Part shown: positions 1 to 9,165 of the stretch, in pieces
How positions within the stretch are numbered: position 1 is the first letter of the stretch
Layout: each line of letters starts with the position of its first letter
From: UBA4285 sp050944355
Lineage (GTDB): Bacteria > Bacillota > Clostridia > Lachnospirales > Lachnospiraceae
Direction of reading: 5' to 3'
Assembly: GCA_050944355.1 (NCBI GenBank)
Contig: JBMNQX010000002.1
Location: 124,001 to 188,000, forward strand
Length of the DNA: 64,000 bases
Notes under the pieces: generated by a model
The model's database searches: none
What the model was told of the DNA's origin: nothing
The model's input: the letters and a program-made list of their open reading frames with translations, nothing else
Position numbers and translations under genes: made by a program

Positions 1-1
1 C

Positions 2-1270
2 ATGGTCCGGCGGTCGCGCGGGTTTGCGCCGCTCCCGTTTCTTGTCGATCCGCCGGAAAAATCGGGCAGGAAAAGTTTCCCGGGAACGGTTTTTGCCGTG
101 GGCGGCGAGCTGAAGAATGCATTTTCCATTGAAAAAAACGGACTGTTTTATCCGTCAAGTTATGTCGGCGATCTTGAGGACGAGCGGACGATGATGGCTC
201 TCTCGGATTCGTCGGAACGAATGCGGCAGCTGCTCGAGGCGAAGCCGGACGTGATCGCCTGTGACATGCATCCGGGCTATTCGTCGGTGAAATACGCCGA
301 AGAAGAGGCCGCGCGCTATGGTGTGCCGCTCGTCAGAGTGCAGCATCACTATGCGCACGTGCTTTCCTGCATGGCGGAAAACAACACGTCGGAACCGGTT
401 CTCGGTGTCGTTTTTGACGGAACCGGGTACGGAACGGACGGCACCGTGTGGGGCGGCGAGATTCTGAAGTGCGATTACGATGGATTTGAGCGGCTCGGGA
501 GTATCGCGCCCTTCATTCTGCCCGGCGGGGATCTCGCGGCAAAAGAGGGGTGGCGCTGCGCCGTGTCGATGCTGCTGGACGAAAAGTCTGCGCAAAACAC
601 AGCAGAGGCTGCCGCGCGTCTGAGACTTGCGGAGCCTTTTGCCGTACAGGTCATTGACGGCATGAGAAAGAAGGGCGTGAACACGGTACCTTCGACCAGC
701 GCCGGGCGCCTGTTTGACGCGGTCTCGGCTGTCCTGGGACTGAGGCGCGCATCTTCTTTTGAGGGTGAGGCGGCGCAGTGTCTTGAGTTTGCCGCCATGC
801 GTTATGAGGCGGGGACGTCAGAAAAAGAGCGCGAGAGTCAGGCAGAAGATTTTCTGAGCACGGCCGAAATTCTGCCGGGGACATCGGGCGCGGACTGCCG
901 GGCAGATGACGGAAGACTCCTCATTAGCACGGACCTTTTGTTTCGGAAAATTGCGCGCCTGAGACTGGAAGCGGTGGATAAAAATGAGGCTGACGATGAA
1001 AACGCGGAGCGCCTGGCATGGCTTTTTCACAGGGAACTCGCCGCACTCACGGCGAAGACGGTGTTTCTGACAGCGGAAGAGACCGGCATCCGCACGGCGG
1101 CTCTCACAGGAGGGACGTTTCAGAACACGCTGCTGCTTGGAATGCTGGAAGATGAGCTGAGAGCCGGCGGCATCCGTGTTCTGCGCCATCATCTGCTCCC
1201 GTGCAACGACGGCGGAATTTCTCTCGGGCAGGCCGTGGCCGCGGCTGAAAAGCTTATTTGTCAAGGCTGA
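2..1270 (+). CDS. hypF: Carbamoyltransferase HypF, C-terminal part (5' end outside window)
   Basis: HypF makes the thiocarboxamide that HypE turns into the CN ligands of [NiFe]-hydrogenase. Only the C-terminal half is visible. It opens with the RRSRGFAPLPF segment that closes the YrdC-like domain, followed by the Kae1/TsaD-like carbamoyltransferase domain. That domain shows the metal-site HHYAH motif near residue 114 and the nucleotide-site run DGTGYGTDGTVWGG near residue 139. The gene reads openly into the window start, so the first ATG is internal. The acylphosphatase and zinc-finger regions must lie upstream. It ends in TGA, and no other hyp gene follows. The identification is firm; that the strain has a [NiFe]-hydrogenase is inferred. 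Confidence 0.93.
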   Translation: MVRRSRGFAPLPFLVDPPEKSGRKSFPGTVFAVGGELKNAFSIEKNGLFYPSSYVGDLEDERTMMALSDSSERMRQLLEAKPDVIACDMHPGYSSVKYAEEEAARYGVPLVRVQHHYAHVLSCMAENNTSEPVLGVVFDGTGYGTDGTVWGGEILKCDYDGFERLGSIAPFILPGGDLAAKEGWRCAVSMLLDEKSAQNTAEAAARLRLAEPFAVQVIDGMRKKGVNTVPSTSAGRLFDAVSAVLGLRRASSFEGEAAQCLEFAAMRYEAGTSEKERESQAEDFLSTAEILPGTSGADCRADDGRLLISTDLLFRKIARLRLEAVDKNEADDENAERLAWLFHRELAALTAKTVFLTAEETGIRTAALTGGTFQNTLLLGMLEDELRAGGIRVLRHHLLPCNDGGISLGQAVAAAEKLICQG

Positions 1271-1350
1271 TAATCGGGTGACAAAAAGAGTATAATACCT
1301 TCAGACTAATCAAGAGTGTGAAACGACATACATGCGAAGGGAGTTAGTAT

Positions 1351-3855
1351 ATGAAAATTTGCCGGGAAGTCACGTCTGTGACGGCGAAGGAAAATTATGT
1401 CTCCGTGCAGACCAACGCAGTCGAAATCCGGATTTGGTTTCTGACTGACGATATCATCCGTCTGAGGGCCGGTTTTACGGGCGAGTGGGACGAGGCGTCT
1501 TACAGTCTTGTGCTCACCGCGTGGGATTCCCGCACGGACGCGCTGATGGGAAATGAGAGAAAGAAGATTCATGTGGCCAAGAGCACACTGACGGACGGTG
1601 AGAAAGAGGCTGTGATTGCCGGCCGGAAGCTCAAAGTCGTGGTGCAGAAAAAACCATTTGTCATCCGGATTTATGACGCGGACGGGACGGTGCTGCATGA
1701 GGACATCCCGGATCTGGCGTGCCGGGAAGACAGCAACAGGCGGCGGTTCCACACGAGCTGGCTCGGTGATGACGACTGCTACTACGGTTTCGGCGAGAAG
1801 TCGGGTGACATTAACAAGGCTCAGAAGATGATGAATATGGCGCCGGGCGACTCGATGGGCTATAACCCGAAGGAGACGGATTCGCTGTACAAGCACATTC
1901 CGTTCTATATCCGGCTGGCGGCGCAGTCCGGAAAAGCGACCGGGTATTTCTACCACAACACGGCCGAGTGTTATTTCAACATGGGCCGCGAGCGGCGCAA
2001 TTACTGGCATCACTATTCGACGTACAGCACGGACGCGGGCGATATCGATCTTTTCTTCATCGCGGGGCCGAGTATCCGCGAGGTTGTGGAGCGCTACACA
2101 GATCTGACCGGAAAATCAATGCTGCTGCCGAAGAGCGGGCTCGGATATCTGGGTTCGTCCATGTATTATTCGGAACTCCCGAAGGATGCGGACGACGCGA
2201 TCACGGAGTTCGTCGACACCGCAAAAAAAGAGAATATTCCGATCGACGGTTTCCAGCTTTCGTCCGGATACTGCGCGGTTGAGACAAAAGAGGGCATCAA
2301 GAGGTGCTGCTTCACCTGGAACAACGAGCGCTTCAAGGATCCGGCGGCCTGGTTTGCGGGCATGAAGGAGAGGGGAGTCCTGGTTTCCCCGAACATCAAG
2401 CCGGGCATGCTTCTTGTCCATCCTCTCCTTAAAGAAATGGAAGACAAGGACATGATGGTAAAGGCGTCCGATTCCGATAAACCGGGCGTCGGCACCTGGT
2501 GGGGCGGCCCGGGCGAATTCGTCGATTTCACGAAAGAATCGGCCCGCGAGAACTGGAAGAAGTACATCAAGGACTCGCTGCTCAGCTACGGCTGCCGCTC
2601 GATCTGGAACGACAACTGCGAATACGACAGCATGGTCGACAAGGACTGCCGCGTTTCTTACGAGGGAAAGGGCGCCACGATCGGCGAGCTGAAGCCGGTC
2701 ATGAGCAACCTGATGTGCCGTCTGTCCGACGAGGCGATCGAAGAGTACACAGACGGAAAGGAACGGCCGTTCTCCGTGTGCCGCTCGGGGCACGCGGGCA
2801 TTCAGCGCTATGCGCAGGTCTGGGCCGGCGACAACTTCACGTCATGGGACACGCTCAAATACAATATCGCGACGATTCTGGGAATGGGACTTTCCGGCGT
2901 GGCCAATCACGGCTGCGACGTCGGCGGGTTTTACGGCCCGGCACCGGACGAAGAGCTGTTCGTGCGCTGGGTTCAGATGGGCGCGTTCATGCCGCGGTTC
3001 TCGATTCACTCGACGAACACCGACAACACGGTGACCGAACCGTGGATGTATTCCGGCAGCAAGGAGCTGATCCGTAAGGCCATCCAGTTCCGCTATCAGA
3101 TGAGCCCGTATCTGTATTCGCTCGAAAACCGCGCGCATGAGACGGGACTGCCGATCATGCAGCCGCTGTTCCTCGTACATCAGGACGATCCGAAGACCTG
3201 GAACGAAGGCGAGATATTTTTCTGGGGCGACGGCCTTCTGGCGGCGCCGGTCGTCGATGAGGGCGCCTGCGAGAAGCGCATTTACCTGCCGAAGGGCAGC
3301 AGCTACTACGATTTCTATACCCGCAGAAAATACGAAGGCGGGCAGGAGATTCATGTTCCGGTCGATATCAGCAGTGTTCCGCTCTTCCTGACGAGCGGCG
3401 CCGTTGTGCCATTTGCCATCAACCGCATCAGCAGTCTGGCGAAGGACCATGTAACGGATCTGGGCATTATCATTGTTCCGGACCGCGACAGTCAGTTCGT
3501 GCTCTATGACGACGACGGCGTGACAAATGCATACAAAAACGGTGTATACCGGCGGACGAAGATCGACGTGACATCCGGTGCCAGGACGTATATCCGCTTT
3601 ACGTCGGAAGGCAGTTATCCGTCGACGGCAGAAACCATCCGTCTGGACGTCGTGCACCGCGAAAAGGGACCGTTCTACGTGCAGATCGACGGGCGCGAGA
3701 TTCCGCATTTTCTGTATCGCCCGAAGTTCGAGGCGGCAGAAGAGGGCTGGTATTATTCACAGACGAAGAAGTCCGTCGAAGTCAAGTACAGGAACCCGAA
3801 GAAAGATCATGAGGTTCTGATTTCCTTTGAACAGTTTGATCTGCTGGGAATGTGA
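1351..3855 (+). CDS. Glycoside hydrolase family 31 alpha-glycosidase
   Basis: This is an 834-residue retaining alpha-glycosidase of family GH31. The N-terminal beta-sandwich runs to about residue 260 and the TIM barrel to about 600, followed by C-terminal beta domains. The likely nucleophile is D421 in the segment SIWNDNCEYD, and the likely acid/base is D494 in WAGDNFTSWDT. The barrel also carries ANHGCDVGGFYG, typical of the family. There is no signal peptide, so it should act in the cytoplasm on imported oligosaccharides. Substrate (alpha-glucoside, xyloside or galactoside) cannot be read from sequence. The QLSSGYC element near residue 302 looks like less-studied GH31 subgroups rather than classical maltases. 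It starts after the RBS AAGGGAG. A TATAAT box lies at 1291-1296 without a clear -35. Confidence 0.9.
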   Translation: MKICREVTSVTAKENYVSVQTNAVEIRIWFLTDDIIRLRAGFTGEWDEASYSLVLTAWDSRTDALMGNERKKIHVAKSTLTDGEKEAVIAGRKLKVVVQKKPFVIRIYDADGTVLHEDIPDLACREDSNRRRFHTSWLGDDDCYYGFGEKSGDINKAQKMMNMAPGDSMGYNPKETDSLYKHIPFYIRLAAQSGKATGYFYHNTAECYFNMGRERRNYWHHYSTYSTDAGDIDLFFIAGPSIREVVERYTDLTGKSMLLPKSGLGYLGSSMYYSELPKDADDAITEFVDTAKKENIPIDGFQLSSGYCAVETKEGIKRCCFTWNNERFKDPAAWFAGMKERGVLVSPNIKPGMLLVHPLLKEMEDKDMMVKASDSDKPGVGTWWGGPGEFVDFTKESARENWKKYIKDSLLSYGCRSIWNDNCEYDSMVDKDCRVSYEGKGATIGELKPVMSNLMCRLSDEAIEEYTDGKERPFSVCRSGHAGIQRYAQVWAGDNFTSWDTLKYNIATILGMGLSGVANHGCDVGGFYGPAPDEELFVRWVQMGAFMPRFSIHSTNTDNTVTEPWMYSGSKELIRKAIQFRYQMSPYLYSLENRAHETGLPIMQPLFLVHQDDPKTWNEGEIFFWGDGLLAAPVVDEGACEKRIYLPKGSSYYDFYTRRKYEGGQEIHVPVDISSVPLFLTSGAVVPFAINRISSLAKDHVTDLGIIIVPDRDSQFVLYDDDGVTNAYKNGVYRRTKIDVTSGARTYIRFTSEGSYPSTAETIRLDVVHREKGPFYVQIDGREIPHFLYRPKFEAAEEGWYYSQTKKSVEVKYRNPKKDHEVLISFEQFDLLGM

Positions 3856-3882
3856 CGCGCGTTTATGGTAGAATAAGCCTGG

Positions 3883-3904
3883 GGGCGCCGGACATCCGGC
3901 GCCC
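3883..3904. repeat. Strong GC-rich hairpin in deoD 5' region
   Basis: Perfect 9-bp arms GGGCGCCGG and CCGGCGCCC flank a 4-nt loop. No T-run follows, so it is a poor intrinsic terminator. A -10-like TAGAAT sits at 3869-3874, so if transcription starts near 3881 the deoD-mtnA mRNA would begin with this hairpin, which could protect its 5' end. The function is inferred. Confidence 0.55.
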
Positions 3905-3967
3905 GTCACTTGAGTTTAATCCGGGTCCTTTAAGCCCCGGAAAATCAAAATAGAAAGGAACAGTAAA

Positions 3968-4696
3968 ATGGCAAAAGAATCAGGTTCAGCAAGCATTTCC
4001 GTTGAAGACGGAAAAGAGATCGCCAAGGTAGTCCTGATGCCCGGCGATCCGCTCAGAGCGAAGTTCGTGGCGGATCATTTTCTCGAGAATCCGGTGTGCT
4101 TCAACACCGTCCGCAACATGCTTGGCTATACCGGCACGTACAAGGGCAAGAAGATCTCTGTCATGGGCCACGGCATGGGCATTCCGTCGATCGGCATCTA
4201 CACGAAGGAACTTTATGATCAGTTCGGAGTCGAGTCTATCATCCGCATCGGTTCGGCGGGCGGAATCGGCGAGGATGTAAAAGTCGGCGATGTTCTCGTC
4301 GCTCTCGGCGCTTCCACGAACTCCAACTACGGCAGCGCATACGGCGTTCCGGGTGTGCTGGCACCGACCTGCACCTATGAGATGCTCAGGAAATGCATGG
4401 ACAGCGCGGAGGAACTAGGCATCAAGACGACAGTCGGGCAGGTATATTCCTCTGATTTCTTCTACTATCCGCAGCCGGATCTGAATCAGAAGCTGCGCGA
4501 TATGGGAATCATGGCCGTCGAAATGGAAGCGGCCGGCCTGTACTGGACCGCGATGGGCTGCCACAAGAAAGCGCTGGCGATGTTCACTGTCTCTGATCAT
4601 ATCTTCACTGGTGAGGCTCTGAGCGCCGAGGAACGTCAGAACAACTTCACTGACATGATGAAGCTGGCTCTCGAGACTGCCTGGAAGATGGTCTGA
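3968..4696 (+). CDS. deoD: Purine-nucleoside phosphorylase, DeoD type
   Basis: This 242-residue enzyme cleaves purine nucleosides with phosphate to a free base and (deoxy)ribose-1-phosphate in the cytoplasm. Its length matches hexameric DeoD. Visible motifs are the phosphate-site VLMPGDPLRAKF, RIGSAGGIGEDVKVGD, the ribose-binding AVEMEAAGLY, and TVSDHIFTGEALSAEERQ, whose SDH Asp is the purine-protonating residue. The RBS AGAAAGGAACAG precedes the ATG. The gene is only 17 nt from mtnA, so the two are probably cotranscribed. That pairing suggests the real substrate may include methylthioadenosine or 5'-deoxyadenosine, whose sugar phosphates MtnA-type enzymes isomerise. DeoD proteins vary in accepting those, so this is inference. 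Confidence 0.95.
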   Translation: MAKESGSASISVEDGKEIAKVVLMPGDPLRAKFVADHFLENPVCFNTVRNMLGYTGTYKGKKISVMGHGMGIPSIGIYTKELYDQFGVESIIRIGSAGGIGEDVKVGDVLVALGASTNSNYGSAYGVPGVLAPTCTYEMLRKCMDSAEELGIKTTVGQVYSSDFFYYPQPDLNQKLRDMGIMAVEMEAAGLYWTAMGCHKKALAMFTVSDHIFTGEALSAEERQNNFTDMMKLALETAWKMV

Positions 4697-4713
4697 AGAG
4701 GTGCGGGTCAGAA

Positions 4714-5823
4714 ATGAATCAGAAACTGGACGAATTTTTTGAGAAAGTCATCACGGTAAAACTCCCGGAGGATAAGTCCTGCGTCGATATCATCGACCAG
4801 ACGCTGCTCCCGGGCACGATAAAGAGAATTCAGCTTGACACGCGCGAGGAAATCTGGGAAGCCATCAAGAAACTGAGGGTCAGAGGGGCCCCGGCGATCG
4901 GCGTGTGCGCGGCGTATGGAATGGCTGTGCTCGCAAATCAGTACGAGGCTGACAATTTCACGGATTTTTACGCGAAGTTCAAATCTGACAAAGATTACCT
5001 CGCGACATCCCGTCCGACAGCCGTGAACCTGTTCTGGGCGCTCGACCGCATGGACCGCACCTGCCGGGCCAATGCCGACAAGCCTGTCTCTGAGCTCAAA
5101 GATATTCTGTTTGACGAAGCGCAGGCCATCCGCGATGAGGATGTGCAGATCAGCCGCAATATCGGCGAGATCGGATTCGGACTCCTTGGGAACCTGAAGG
5201 AAGAAGGCAAAGAGCTGGGCATCATGACCCACTGCAATGCCGGAACACTTGCGACCGCCAAGTACGGGACCGCGACAGCCCCGATGTACATCGCGCTGGA
5301 GCACGGCTGGAAAGGCACGGACATGCATGTGTACTGCGACGAGACCAGACCGCTCCTTCAGGGCGCCCGCCTGACATCGTTCGAGCTGTACAACGCCGGC
5401 ATCACGACATCTGTGCAGTGCGACAACATGGCTTCGCTTCTCATGAAGTCAGGCCGCGTGAAGATCATTTTCGTCGGGTGCGACCGCGTCGCCGCAAACG
5501 GAGACGCCGCCAACAAGATCGGTACATCCGGTCTGGCGATTATCGCAAAGCACTACGGCATTCCGTTTTATGTCTGTGCGCCGAGTTCGACGATCGACCC
5601 GAAGACTCCGACCGGCGATCAGATCCCGATCGAGATGCGCGATCCGGAAGAAATAAAGACCATGTGGTACAAGGAGCCGATGGCGCCGGAAGGCGTCGAC
5701 GCGTCTTTCAATCCGGCATTCGATGTGACAGATCACACGCTGATCACCGGCATCATCACCGAAAAAGGGCTCTGCACCGGTCCGGATTACGGAACAGAAT
5801 TCAAAAAACTGGGACTGATCTGA
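4714..5823 (+). CDS. mtnA: S-methyl-5-thioribose-1-phosphate isomerase
   Basis: This is a 369-residue aldose-ketose isomerase converting methylthioribose-1-phosphate to methylthioribulose-1-phosphate. Such enzymes can also handle 5-deoxyribose-1-phosphate. Family signatures are all present: RGAPAIGVCAAYGMAV, RPTAVNLFWALDRM, the catalytic Cys in THCNAGTLAT, DETRPLLQGARLTS, and the catalytic Asp in GCDRVAANGDAANKIGT. The length is at the upper normal range. It follows deoD by 17 nt and ends at a bidirectional terminator. No mtnB, mtnC, mtnD or mtnK homolog is in the window, so a short salvage shunt ending in an aldolase located elsewhere is more likely than the full methionine cycle. The eIF2B-like fold is shared with ribose-1,5-bisphosphate isomerase, but the motifs fit MtnA best. 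Confidence 0.94.
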   Translation: MNQKLDEFFEKVITVKLPEDKSCVDIIDQTLLPGTIKRIQLDTREEIWEAIKKLRVRGAPAIGVCAAYGMAVLANQYEADNFTDFYAKFKSDKDYLATSRPTAVNLFWALDRMDRTCRANADKPVSELKDILFDEAQAIRDEDVQISRNIGEIGFGLLGNLKEEGKELGIMTHCNAGTLATAKYGTATAPMYIALEHGWKGTDMHVYCDETRPLLQGARLTSFELYNAGITTSVQCDNMASLLMKSGRVKIIFVGCDRVAANGDAANKIGTSGLAIIAKHYGIPFYVCAPSSTIDPKTPTGDQIPIEMRDPEEIKTMWYKEPMAPEGVDASFNPAFDVTDHTLITGIITEKGLCTGPDYGTEFKKLGLI

Positions 5824-5845
5824 TCCCGGACAGCATTTGTCACAA

Positions 5846-5886
5846 AAAAGCCGCGGCTTATGGTTTTTCACAAGCTGCGGCTTTTT
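5846..5886. terminator. Bidirectional intrinsic terminator (mtnA / aldolase)
   Basis: Fourteen-base arms AAAAGCCGCGGCTT and AAGCTGCGGCTTTT have one G-T wobble and a 12-nt loop. An A-run lies on the left and a T-run on the right, so it can end both mtnA (+) and the convergent aldolase gene (-). Confidence 0.85.
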
Positions 5887-5907
5887 CTCTTTACTTATTT
5901 CTGATTG

Positions 5908-6822
5908 TCAGACGTACTTTTTCAGTTCTTCCGGATATGGCGTTTCAACGGTTTTTCTGATGAGCGCTTTCTGCTCCTGCGTGATGTCCCGGAATGGCCG
6001 GCGGCATGTTCCGCAGTCGGTGCCCTTCAGGGCACAGCCGTATTTTGTCGCCGGGAAAAGACCGACTTTGACGATATTTTCCATGCGCCAGTTGATATCC
6101 TGCTGCAGAATCTTTCCGGTATCAAGGTCCCTTGCGTCAAATGCCGCTCTTACACCCTTGAAGAGAGGGTAGAAGAGGTTTACGGTCGTCCCGATCGTGG
6201 CCTGGGCGCCCATGCAGAGAGCCGCCAGGAACTGCTCGTCATACCCGTTGATCAGAACCTTCTCCGGATAATCCGTTGCCATTCGCTCGAGGTTGTACAG
6301 ATCCTTCGAGGTGTGCTTGATGCCGATGATGTTCGGATTGGCGAGAAGCTCTGAGGCGTTGTCCTTGCTGAACTCGATGCCGGTGAACGACGGAATGTTG
6401 TAGATGATGACCGGAGCGTCCGGCACGGCGTCGATGACATCCAGATAATAGTGAGTGATGTCGTCCATAGAGAAATGGTAGTAATACGGCGGAATCATGG
6501 ATACAGCGACACAGCCGGCTTTGATGGCGTGGCGCGCGAGCCTGATCACATCGGCTGTCCGGATTGTTCCGCAGTGCGCGATGACCGGAGCCCGGCCGGC
6601 GACCTGATCAAGGACGCATTCCGTCACTTTTTCCCGCTCCTCTACGCTCATCAGCAGACCTTCGCCCGACGAGCCGCAGACGTAAAATCCTTCTACGCCT
6701 TCCTGAACTTCCCGTTCTACCAGCTGGCGCAGAGCTTCATAGTTGACGCTTTCGTCCGCGTGAAACGGAACCATGAGAGCCGAATAAATCCGGGTAAAAT
6801 CGGATTTGTCAAATGAAAGCAT
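5908..6822 (-). CDS. DapA/NanA-family aldolase (N-acetylneuraminate lyase-like)
   Basis: This is a 304-residue class I aldolase of the dihydrodipicolinate synthase / N-acetylneuraminate lyase family. The Schiff-base lysine is K169 in IGIKHTSKD and the catalytic tyrosine is Y141 in IIYNIPSFTG. The pyruvate-carboxylate loop reads CGSSGEG. The YNIP motif and GSSGE are closer to sialic acid lyase than to DapA, which usually has GTTGE and sits with lysine genes. No other nan genes are nearby, so other 2-keto-acid aldolase activities are possible. A clear RBS AAGGAGG precedes the ATG. A -10 with TGG extension (TGGTATAAC, minus strand, near 6879-6871) lies upstream. Family certain, substrate uncertain. 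Confidence 0.85.
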   Translation of the reverse strand: MLSFDKSDFTRIYSALMVPFHADESVNYEALRQLVEREVQEGVEGFYVCGSSGEGLLMSVEEREKVTECVLDQVAGRAPVIAHCGTIRTADVIRLARHAIKAGCVAVSMIPPYYYHFSMDDITHYYLDVIDAVPDAPVIIYNIPSFTGIEFSKDNASELLANPNIIGIKHTSKDLYNLERMATDYPEKVLINGYDEQFLAALCMGAQATIGTTVNLFYPLFKGVRAAFDARDLDTGKILQQDINWRMENIVKVGLFPATKYGCALKGTDCGTCRRPFRDITQEQKALIRKTVETPYPEELKKYV

Positions 6823-6950
6823 GGCAGCTCCTCCTTATAAAATGTATAAATCACGTTTCATTCTATGCCTGTTATACCATAAAATCGGACCTCCGCATCA
6901 TGTGAAATTTATGCCGGTGAGGAGTAAATTTTCAGGCAGACACCTTGGAA

Positions 6951-8969
6951 TTATCTGGCCTTTCTCTCTTTAATACGGTAAATGGCAGCGGCAGCAAGGC
7001 AGGCGGCAGAGACTGTGAGAAGGACGGCCCATGCCGATGCTTCTGATGTATCTCCCGTCTGCGGCGTTGTGACGGTATCCGCCTCAGTACCTGCGCTGAC
7101 CGTTGTGTATTCCGAAGTCTGAGTCTGGGTGGCCTGCGCGGCGGATGTTGTATTTGACGTCTCATTTGTCGTGGACGCGGTTGTAGTAGTTGTTGTCGTT
7201 TGTTCGTCTGTTGTCTCTTCCGGCAGTTTTTCCCAGACCGCCGTGTAGATGACATCTTCTGTCACGGTGTCGGCGACGGAAGGCGTCCAGCCCTTGAATG
7301 TGTAGCCGTCCCGCGCAGGTGTTCCGTCAAACCCGGGTGTCTCTGAACCGCTGCGGACAACAGTATTCTGGTCGGCGAAAATTTCTTCGCCGTCGACGCC
7401 GTCCGTATAGGTGACGGAAAACAGGGTGTAGCTCACCGAAGGCATGGCAAAGGTTTCCGGCGTCCCGTCAGTTCCGTCTGAAGTGACCGGATACAGGACA
7501 GCGCTGCTGTTTGTGTACAGTCCGGATGCGCCGGCCGAACCGTCGGCGTCGTATGTTCCGTACGTCCCGGATTCTGTCTTCGGACTCTTGAGAGTTACGG
7601 TGTAAGTCAGACTGACGTGTACAAAGTTGGTCACCGGGACGTTGATCGACCAGATGATGTGCTCATCCGCCGCTTTGGTGCCGGGTACGTACGTCACTTC
7701 GTAGCTGTAGGTGCCGTCCTCGTTCTGCGGTCCGAATCCATAGTGATTTTCTCCGATCTCAACGGCACTGTAGGTCTGCATGGTTCCGTCTTCGGTCTGA
7801 TCCAGTGTGACAGTTATCGAGGCGGGATCTGTGAGGTCGAAATTGTAGTTCCCTTCTTCATATCCCATGTAATCTTCGACATAACTCCCGGCGCCGAGAA
7901 AATAGAGAATCTCGTTTTCGATTTGTTCAAAGTCTACGGACGCGCCGTCGTTCAGATAATCCATGAATGCCCTGTGGCCTCCGTCTGACTGGTTGAGGCT
8001 CTGAACAGCGACAGAATAGGTATTGTATTTTTCCGCCAGTTCGTGATACGTCTCTGAGGCATACAGGAACGCCATATCGATATTGGACGCTGAGCGCTCG
8101 ACACGGGGCTGAGAAATATATCCGTCAGCTTCGATTTCGTCCGCCGTCATGGACTGCCATCCGTCATAATATTTCCAGATGAAATCGCAGGAATCGCCAT
8201 TGCTTTCATTATTTCGGGCAGCAACGTCCTGCAGGTACGCGTCCCAGGAAGCAGCAGACGAATCAGTATTTGACGGACGCCCCGTATTGGAACCGAGTGG
8301 ACGGCTGGGATAATATACGGACTCGTCGTAATAACCTCCATATGCGGTACTGCCGGCACTTTCCACGTACGCATAAGCACGGCTGTACGGAGTGTTGTAA
8401 TCACCGTTTTTGCAGTACAGATATGTGTCGCCGTCGGAAATCAGAATCATGTATTTCCGGGAATCCGGAATCGATGTGTTTCTTGCCAGAATTTCCTGCG
8501 CCAGAAGCAGACCCGCGTGCATGTTGGTGCCGCCGGTGCTCGTCTCGGTAAAGGCTTCCACAATTTCGTCGTACTGAGACATGAGATCATAGGAACCGCG
8601 GTCGTGCGCGGTCCGGTTGAATTCCACGATGTCAACCTGTACCTTCGCGCTGCTCACGGAGATGGCTGATTTCAGATCCGAGAGCAGGCTCAGCGCCGTG
8701 TCTTTTGTGTCGGAAAAACTTGATTTGTCCAGAACGAAACAGATTTCCGTCGTCAGCTGTTCCTCTGAGGACGGCAGTGACAGCGTCACTTCGGACTGAT
8801 AGGCATCATCCAGATTCGTGGCCGTCTTGGACTTGCTGTACTGCCATGAAGTCTGAGGGTTCAGAGAATCTGCGTTCACAGAAAATGTTCCGGGAAACAA
8901 TGTGAACGCCAGGAGAGCGGCGAGAACTGCCGCTGCAATGGGCCTGAATAGAGAATTTTTCGGTTTCAT
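6951..8969 (-). CDS. Secreted VWA-domain surface protein with sortase signal
   Basis: This is a 672-residue cell-wall protein. Residues 1-33 form a signal peptide. A VWA domain follows: strand ICFVLDKSS around D81, GGTNMHAGLLLA, and MILISDGD. The MIDAS consensus DxSxS reads D-K-S-S-F, so the second serine is replaced. A long Tyr/Ser-rich insert follows the third MIDAS strand. After beta-rich pilin-like regions there is a Listeria-Bacteroides-type repeat (DGYTFKGW...VYTAVW) near residues 530-590, then a Thr-rich stalk. The C-terminus carries TPQTGD, a hydrophobic stretch and RIKERKAR, a variant LPXTG signal. It probably serves adhesion. No sortase gene or pilin operon is adjacent, and the gene stands alone with its own promoter. 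Confidence 0.88.
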   Translation of the reverse strand: MKPKNSLFRPIAAAVLAALLAFTLFPGTFSVNADSLNPQTSWQYSKSKTATNLDDAYQSEVTLSLPSSEEQLTTEICFVLDKSSFSDTKDTALSLLSDLKSAISVSSAKVQVDIVEFNRTAHDRGSYDLMSQYDEIVEAFTETSTGGTNMHAGLLLAQEILARNTSIPDSRKYMILISDGDTYLYCKNGDYNTPYSRAYAYVESAGSTAYGGYYDESVYYPSRPLGSNTGRPSNTDSSAASWDAYLQDVAARNNESNGDSCDFIWKYYDGWQSMTADEIEADGYISQPRVERSASNIDMAFLYASETYHELAEKYNTYSVAVQSLNQSDGGHRAFMDYLNDGASVDFEQIENEILYFLGAGSYVEDYMGYEEGNYNFDLTDPASITVTLDQTEDGTMQTYSAVEIGENHYGFGPQNEDGTYSYEVTYVPGTKAADEHIIWSINVPVTNFVHVSLTYTVTLKSPKTESGTYGTYDADGSAGASGLYTNSSAVLYPVTSDGTDGTPETFAMPSVSYTLFSVTYTDGVDGEEIFADQNTVVRSGSETPGFDGTPARDGYTFKGWTPSVADTVTEDVIYTAVWEKLPEETTDEQTTTTTTTASTTNETSNTTSAAQATQTQTSEYTTVSAGTEADTVTTPQTGDTSEASAWAVLLTVSAACLAAAAIYRIKERKAR

Positions 8970-9051
8970 AAAATGTTTCTTCCCTTCTGATCCGTGAAAC
9001 TAAAAAACCATCTTCCCCCGTCCGTTGTATTGATTAAAAGAATCCCCCTAA

Positions 9052-9080
9052 ATTAAAACATATAACAGTATGGGTGTCAA
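9052..9080 (-). promoter_or_regulatory. Sigma-A promoter of the VWA surface protein gene
   Basis: On the minus strand TTGACA (9080-9075) is separated by 17 nt from TTTAAT (9057-9052). The start codon lies about 80 nt downstream, with RBS GGGAAG. The -35 is a perfect consensus match. Seen directly; use is inferred. Confidence 0.65.
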
Positions 9081-9165
9081 TTTATACAAAGTGTAAAGCA
9101 TTGATAAGTGACTGATGGTCATTTATCAAAATCATGATAGAATAGAGCTGAAAGCTGGGAAAACT

